From Branchiostoma floridae (Eukaryota; Chordata; Leptocardii; Amphioxiformes; Branchiostomatidae): DNA of 64,000 nt. Below the pieces are notes generated by a model. It had not been told where the DNA came from. It was given only the letters and a program-made list of their open reading frames with translations, and made no database searches. This document shows positions 59,160 to 64,000 of this stretch, piece after piece. Both the position numbers and the translations under genes were made by a program. Every line of letters begins with the position of its first letter. Positions within the stretch are counted from its first letter, which is position 1. The stretch lies in contig NC_049989.1 in NCBI RefSeq assembly GCF_000003815.2, positions 16,342,522-16,406,521 on the forward strand, given 5' to 3'.

Positions 59160-59526
59160 ACCTAGCGTGATGAGCTGGGATTGCAACAAGATCACCTGTC
59201 ATGAGCCCCGCCCCCTGCAGTGTCCCACTTACCCGTCATGCTCCCGGGCCTGACAGGGGCGTGGCCGTTGCTAGGTGATCCCAAGCACACCTGTTAAACG
59301 ATGTCGCTGGAGAAAGTTCACGGATAAAATGGCATTTCCAAGATCAATGGCCGCAGAATGACGATCGGAGACCACACAGGCGACCGTACTTTGAGCCCCC
59401 TTAGGCTCAGAAACCAGACAAAAACTGATCTGGCAACCAAAACATCAGAACAATAGCGACCACAACATCGCGTGAGCCGGAAGTGATCTAGGCGCTCAAA
59501 GACGAGCTTAAATAACCCGAAATAAG
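59160..59526 (+). promoter_or_regulatory. candidate promoter and non-coding first exon
   Basis: A local rise in GC includes a GC box (CCCCGCCCC, 59206-59214), an X-box-like GTTGCTAGGTGAT near 59270 and an ETS-type CCGGAAGTG (59477-59485). A strong donor ATAAG|GTAAGA follows at 59526/59527. No TATA box is obvious. This is the layout of a TATA-less promoter with a 5'UTR exon for a gene on the plus strand beyond the window. Confidence 0.4.
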
Positions 59527-62500
59527 GTAAGACAATTTATGATCACTTTGTTAGTCATAACGATTGTATGTTCATTTTTAATGGTCAGTGTATGTAAAAC
59601 GTTTATTTGGAAAAAGCACTAAAAGATATAGTGTCAAGCTATTGCACATGGTTGCTATATAATAAGTAGGTCATGTGGTGACCTATGGCGCAGTCTATTG
59701 TTTTGATAAGACTTCATTAACGTGTGTTACACTTGTCAGGTCAATTGACGGAAAGATGACAGATTACGTTTACGGTTACAAGAGTTTTGAAGGACGTTCA
59801 AAGTTGTTACACTGCACTAGAGAAGTATATGACACTATAAAGTGTCATAAATAGATAGATAAATAAATAAATAAATGCAAAGTGGAGGTCTTTGGACTGT
59901 AACCATATATGGGTTTAAAGAACATTTCATCTCAGAGAAAAATCTAGCATTACATGATTTAGAGATCAGTAGTTATTTGAAAAATCTGAGCTACTATGAC
60001 GCATTTGTCCTCAGTAAGTGCTGACTCACGCTGGTATATTATATAATACCTGGATGCTTGAAAAATCAGCTGGACATTATTATCAATGTATCAGATCCTC
60101 ATGTATGTCTGCATCTATACAAGCAACTGGAAAGGCTTGAGTGTTATGTGTACTGTTTGTTGCACAGGACACATAAACAATTTAGTGCACAGGGATTAGA
60201 CACTTCTGAATTTTGTGAAAATTCTTATTAACGTTACATAGTAAACATAAATTGATAAATAAAAATTCAATTTCATGAAAAAAAAACAGTTCAAAATTTA
60301 CACTTAAAATTCCTTTTCTGTAATCTTTGAAAACTTAACCCAGGGGCCCCTGTAATTGGTAATGTGACAATATTGTTAGCAAAATCTATTATCTACTAGA
60401 TAAGAAAGTCCAGTCATTTGAGCTTTTAGTCTTTTGCTAAATACATTTGTTTCTTTTACGAAGCAGAATTTAAATGTTATTTATGTCTTGTGTTGAAACA
60501 TGTATTACTAGTTAATTTCCATTTGTATTGATTGAACTTCTGTTGTTGGGTTGGTTCAAAATGAATAAGCAAAAAAAACAAAAAGTCAATAATTGAAATA
60601 ATCAAGGAAATAATAAAAGCAAGCTGAGCAACCAACTTACAAAAAGTGACACTAGTAATTTCAGAATCTATCCAGTTGCTTTGCATGGATGCAAACCTAA
60701 TAATCTATCAAAACATGTCTTTTGTTTTTGAGATACAGAACAAAAAATAAAGTAAACAAATGATGAATGAAAAGAAAGTTAAATGGATTTCTAGAAACTG
60801 GAATTCATCCCACCTGTTATTATCAACATATATTTATTCAAGATCAAATGAAACACAAAAAAAGTTATGAGACTGTCAAAGATTAATGCTAGATAGCACA
60901 ATTTATTTTAACCTGTTACCTATTTGTATAACCTACTGTGTGAGATTAAATGCAAAATTAGTCACAGTGTTTTCTTCCATGTCAAAGGTCTTACCGAAAC
61001 TGCGTAAGACAATGAAAGAGTGTTTTCAAATTTTCTGTTTATGCCTTTCAGGGTGTGGATCTTAAATGATGTGCTTTAATCAAAATCAATATTTAGTTTT
61101 TTAACTGTAATTTTGATTTGGTCATAATCTGGCATGACCAGAACTTCTCCGTCTGTGCTTTTTACATTGATATGCTGCAATGTATACTGGAGTTCATTCA
61201 GACCTGATTCAGCCACAGCCTAAATCTTCCAACAAATATTTCTGAAATTGCAGATTAAAGCTTTCAATGCTTAACGCTAATAGAATATTCTTAAATCAGT
61301 GACATAACGTTATTTGTAAAGCCTTAGATAAAACACTTGCTCTTGTGAGACTAGGTCACTCCACTATTACTGTGAAGATATAAAAATTTTGGACGTGTTT
61401 AAATGCATTACAAACGTGTCACTGATTGACAAATAGACTCATTAACTGCATTCATACGTGATTGATGAACCTCTTCAACATTATTCAAAGCTTAGATATT
61501 GTGTGAGAATGTTGATTTTCTTTGTGGCCTGGCATGCATATTTCAACATGGCATTATCATTTGCCGTGCTAAAAAGCTGACATATTAAAAACACCAGGCT
61601 ACATGGCATATACAGACTTCTGGCTCTCGCATGGTTAACGTTACATGGTTAAAAGCTAAACCAACTACACTTAACCAAATTGGTCTCCATTGTCTTGAGG
61701 AATGCAAGACTATGTTTGCCTAAAATATCCCTTATCTCCTATCTAAATACTCTTACTTGTTGCCATGATGCATTCATGACAGCATGTTTTCTAAATAACG
61801 AACACAATCATTATGTGTAATAGTCTGTTATTCTTTGGTCATGCCTGGCTAAAGAAAGGTGTGACAAATCTCTGTTTGGTACACTCACCATTGACTACTC
61901 AAACAACACTCAGAAAAGGCTTTGTCAAACAGTAATATACTATAGCACACACATCATAAACCTATTTAGATAGCAAATCCACCTATAGTTAGACCTACTT
62001 TCACCTGTCACTTGGAAGAAATATGATACTTCATTTGTGTGTCATTTTTTAGAACCAAGCATACCTGACACTGTTTTGTTTCTCAGGAATTTGTTTTGTT
62101 GACTGGCAATTACGTAGGCAGGGTGCAAGGTCACTAGAGGTCGCAGAAGGTCGTCTCATCTATTATTCAGGAAAAACCTGATGTTAAGCAAGTCACGAAG
62201 CGGGATTGACAGAAGCACTGGCGATAAGGGATACTTTTTTTCTATTTTAATCCAATTGTCCTTATCGCAAATGAAAAATCTGTGTTAATGTCATGGAGTC
62301 ATGATGGGTCGATGGGGGCTTTGCCACAGTGTGATCGGATATGCCTTTTGCAGCAGACAAATTAAGGTTTAGCAGCATAGTAGAAGTCTTACGTTTCAAT
62401 CCAACTGAACCGGAAAGGCAAGGATTCAAGCCAGGGAACTTTTGTGCTGTACTGGTAGTGAGGTTCGTTTTGTCATGGTGACAGCAATAGGTGACTGGTG

Positions 62501-64000
62501 GTGACAATAGGTGACATACAGAGGTATGGATGCCAGATTTAACTGTAACGTTACTGTATAACAGTATAGCACAGGTTAATTTTTATTGTTGTTTAGTGGC
62601 ATATGTACCCGACAGATCACCTGGCTGCCAAGAAACTGTTGTTATGGCCTAGGTGTGCCTTGTGTCCACAAATACTATGTTTGGCTGTTTTGAGGTTAAT
62701 TCTAGCTGATTGCTAAATTAATTTATTTGTTTAGGTCAAATAAAGGTGGTAACTTGGGGCACCTGTGCGGCACTGCGGGGTTCAAAAGATTACTCAATGA
62801 ATCTCAGACGTAAAGAACAACTTTTCTTACATTTTGTGCATTTTGTTGTCTTTTGAGTCATACTTAACGCATTATGCAATATCTAAATTATTAAAAATTG
62901 GCAAATACAACACAACAATGCCACAGTGAACGAACCCCGCAGAGCAGCACCGGTGCCCCAAGTGCTTTAACAGTGAATGGAATCTTTAACTCAGATATAG
63001 ACAGCTGATATTGTAAGTTCAGAACTTTGCTATAGACGACCGGCATATTGACTTATTTACATACTTTGTGGACCAATGCTAAAACTTAACGTTAAAGGAA
63101 ATCATTGATCTATCAATTTGTTAAAAGTGAGAGTGACACTTAAGCAAACTGCTTGGCAGGGCTTTGAATTTTTCTCGTTATTTGGAAGCCTGTGTTGTTG
63201 AATTTCTTTTAAGTTTATTTATCATGTAGTTCAGATTTTCAGATGGATATCAAAGTTTAGATTTTGTCCATCCCAACTTAGCATTTAGTTTCCATCCCGG
63301 GATTGAGGGAGTCATACGGGTCCTCAAACTTTTTTCTTTGGCTTCGGCTCCCAAAGCAATCCAGGAAAAAATTTCTATAAGCGAAACTGATTCTGTAATA
63401 ATGATATCTTGATGACTCTAACATAGATGAACAGTAAATGCATCACGTGAGGATAAATCTGATAAGAATTGTGTTTGTAATGGCTCAGATTGGATTATAG
63501 AATCATACAGCACTTAGGGGGCAGTCCATTTTGAACCTTACCAGATAAATGTCAATGTCCAAATATTATGTAACAATACATCAGATATCAAGAGAGGACA
63601 GACAGAAAAATAATTTCAAGATACAGAGTTTGATAGTGTGAGTCATGAGTTTTGTGATTAATGACTTGAATGTGTGTTCTTACTAATTGTTCAGACTGAA
63701 TTATTTAGATGTAACATGGAACAGTCTGCCTGTGGTCTGGTCAGCTTCAAACTGTCTGGACTTAAAGTCTTAGTGCTAGAATAGTGAGGGCTACTCCATT
63801 AATACATAGGGCAGGGTGAATGTTAAATAGAAATATTATATTTTTTTACTAATAGTGTCTTTTTAGTGCCTGTGAATCATGCTTTCCCTTGGCAAACCAT
63901 CAGTATTAGAAATTTACTGTTAAATGCTGATTGATTTTTCAGTAAATCAACTTTTACTGTCTTACTGAAGCATTACTGCCAAGTACATTACTATCACATA
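59527..64000. other. AT-rich region, no exon supported
   Basis: If the 59.5-kb donor is real, this is intron 1. ORFs are at most about 80 codons with no motif. A diverged family-D element lies at 62757-62975. I see no other defined feature. Confidence 0.4.
62757..62975. mobile_element. family-D TIR element, diverged copy
   Basis: It shares gtcttttgagtcatactt, acgcattatgcaatatctaa and accccgcagagcagcaccgg with the 36.3-kb copy. The terminal inverted repeats are largely decayed. Confidence 0.6.

Overview
The window is eukaryotic nuclear DNA. It has GT-AG introns with pyrimidine-rich acceptors, AATAAA signals, symmetric RS-domain exons and a very dense, diverse transposon load. A split SLC13-type transporter gene, CR1-like and Penelope-like retroelements, a SINE with a deuterostome-type core, many short terminal-inverted-repeat (TIR) elements and a TIR-LRR-type surface receptor all point to an invertebrate deuterostome. 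Amphioxus (Branchiostoma) fits best, but that is inference because no database search was possible.

Layout. 1-9050 (+): the 3' part of a gene for an arginine/serine-rich (RS) protein. Its exons are all in phase 2, it has two alternative C-terminal exons, and one exon is preceded by seven tandem copies of its own 3' splice site. A 5'-truncated LINE sits inside an intron. 9050-14200: no gene seen; it holds small inverted-repeat elements and about 35 copies of a 41-bp minisatellite. 14420-17782 (-): a leucine-rich-repeat receptor whose cytoplasmic tail carries six tandem YED[I/L] motifs and three NPxY motifs. The gene is interrupted by a 433-bp hAT-type element with an 8-bp target duplication, and its N-terminus looks broken. 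17.9-20.8 kb: a reverse-transcriptase remnant and a roughly 108-bp satellite.

21.4-27.8 kb is a tower of nested transposons. A hAT-type element with an 8-bp target duplication is split by a TTA-flanked inverted-repeat element and by a 5.4-kb TIR-bounded segment. That segment carries a complete endonuclease plus reverse transcriptase ORF with one altered catalytic aspartate. The empty target site survives in an adjacent tandem duplicate. 27.8-32.2 kb: no gene recognised; four 235-bp tandem repeats. 32.6-33.8 kb (+): an unrecognised 398-residue protein with a duplicated motif.

34.7-52.9 kb (+): a complete 15-exon SLC13-family sodium/anion cotransporter that joins into 628 codons without a break. 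On the opposite strand inside its fifth intron lie five C-terminal exons of an aldo-keto reductase. The transporter introns are packed with TIR elements, several starting within 10-30 bp of a splice site. 54.3-55.7 kb: a Penelope-like element (RT plus GIY-YIG) with a 15-bp target duplication inside another element. 56.3-58.9 kb: a second hAT element with a perfect 8-bp duplication, split by a CACTA-ended element with a 3-bp duplication. 59.16-59.53 kb looks like a promoter with a non-coding first exon of a gene extending to the right. The rest is AT-rich with no exon that I can support.
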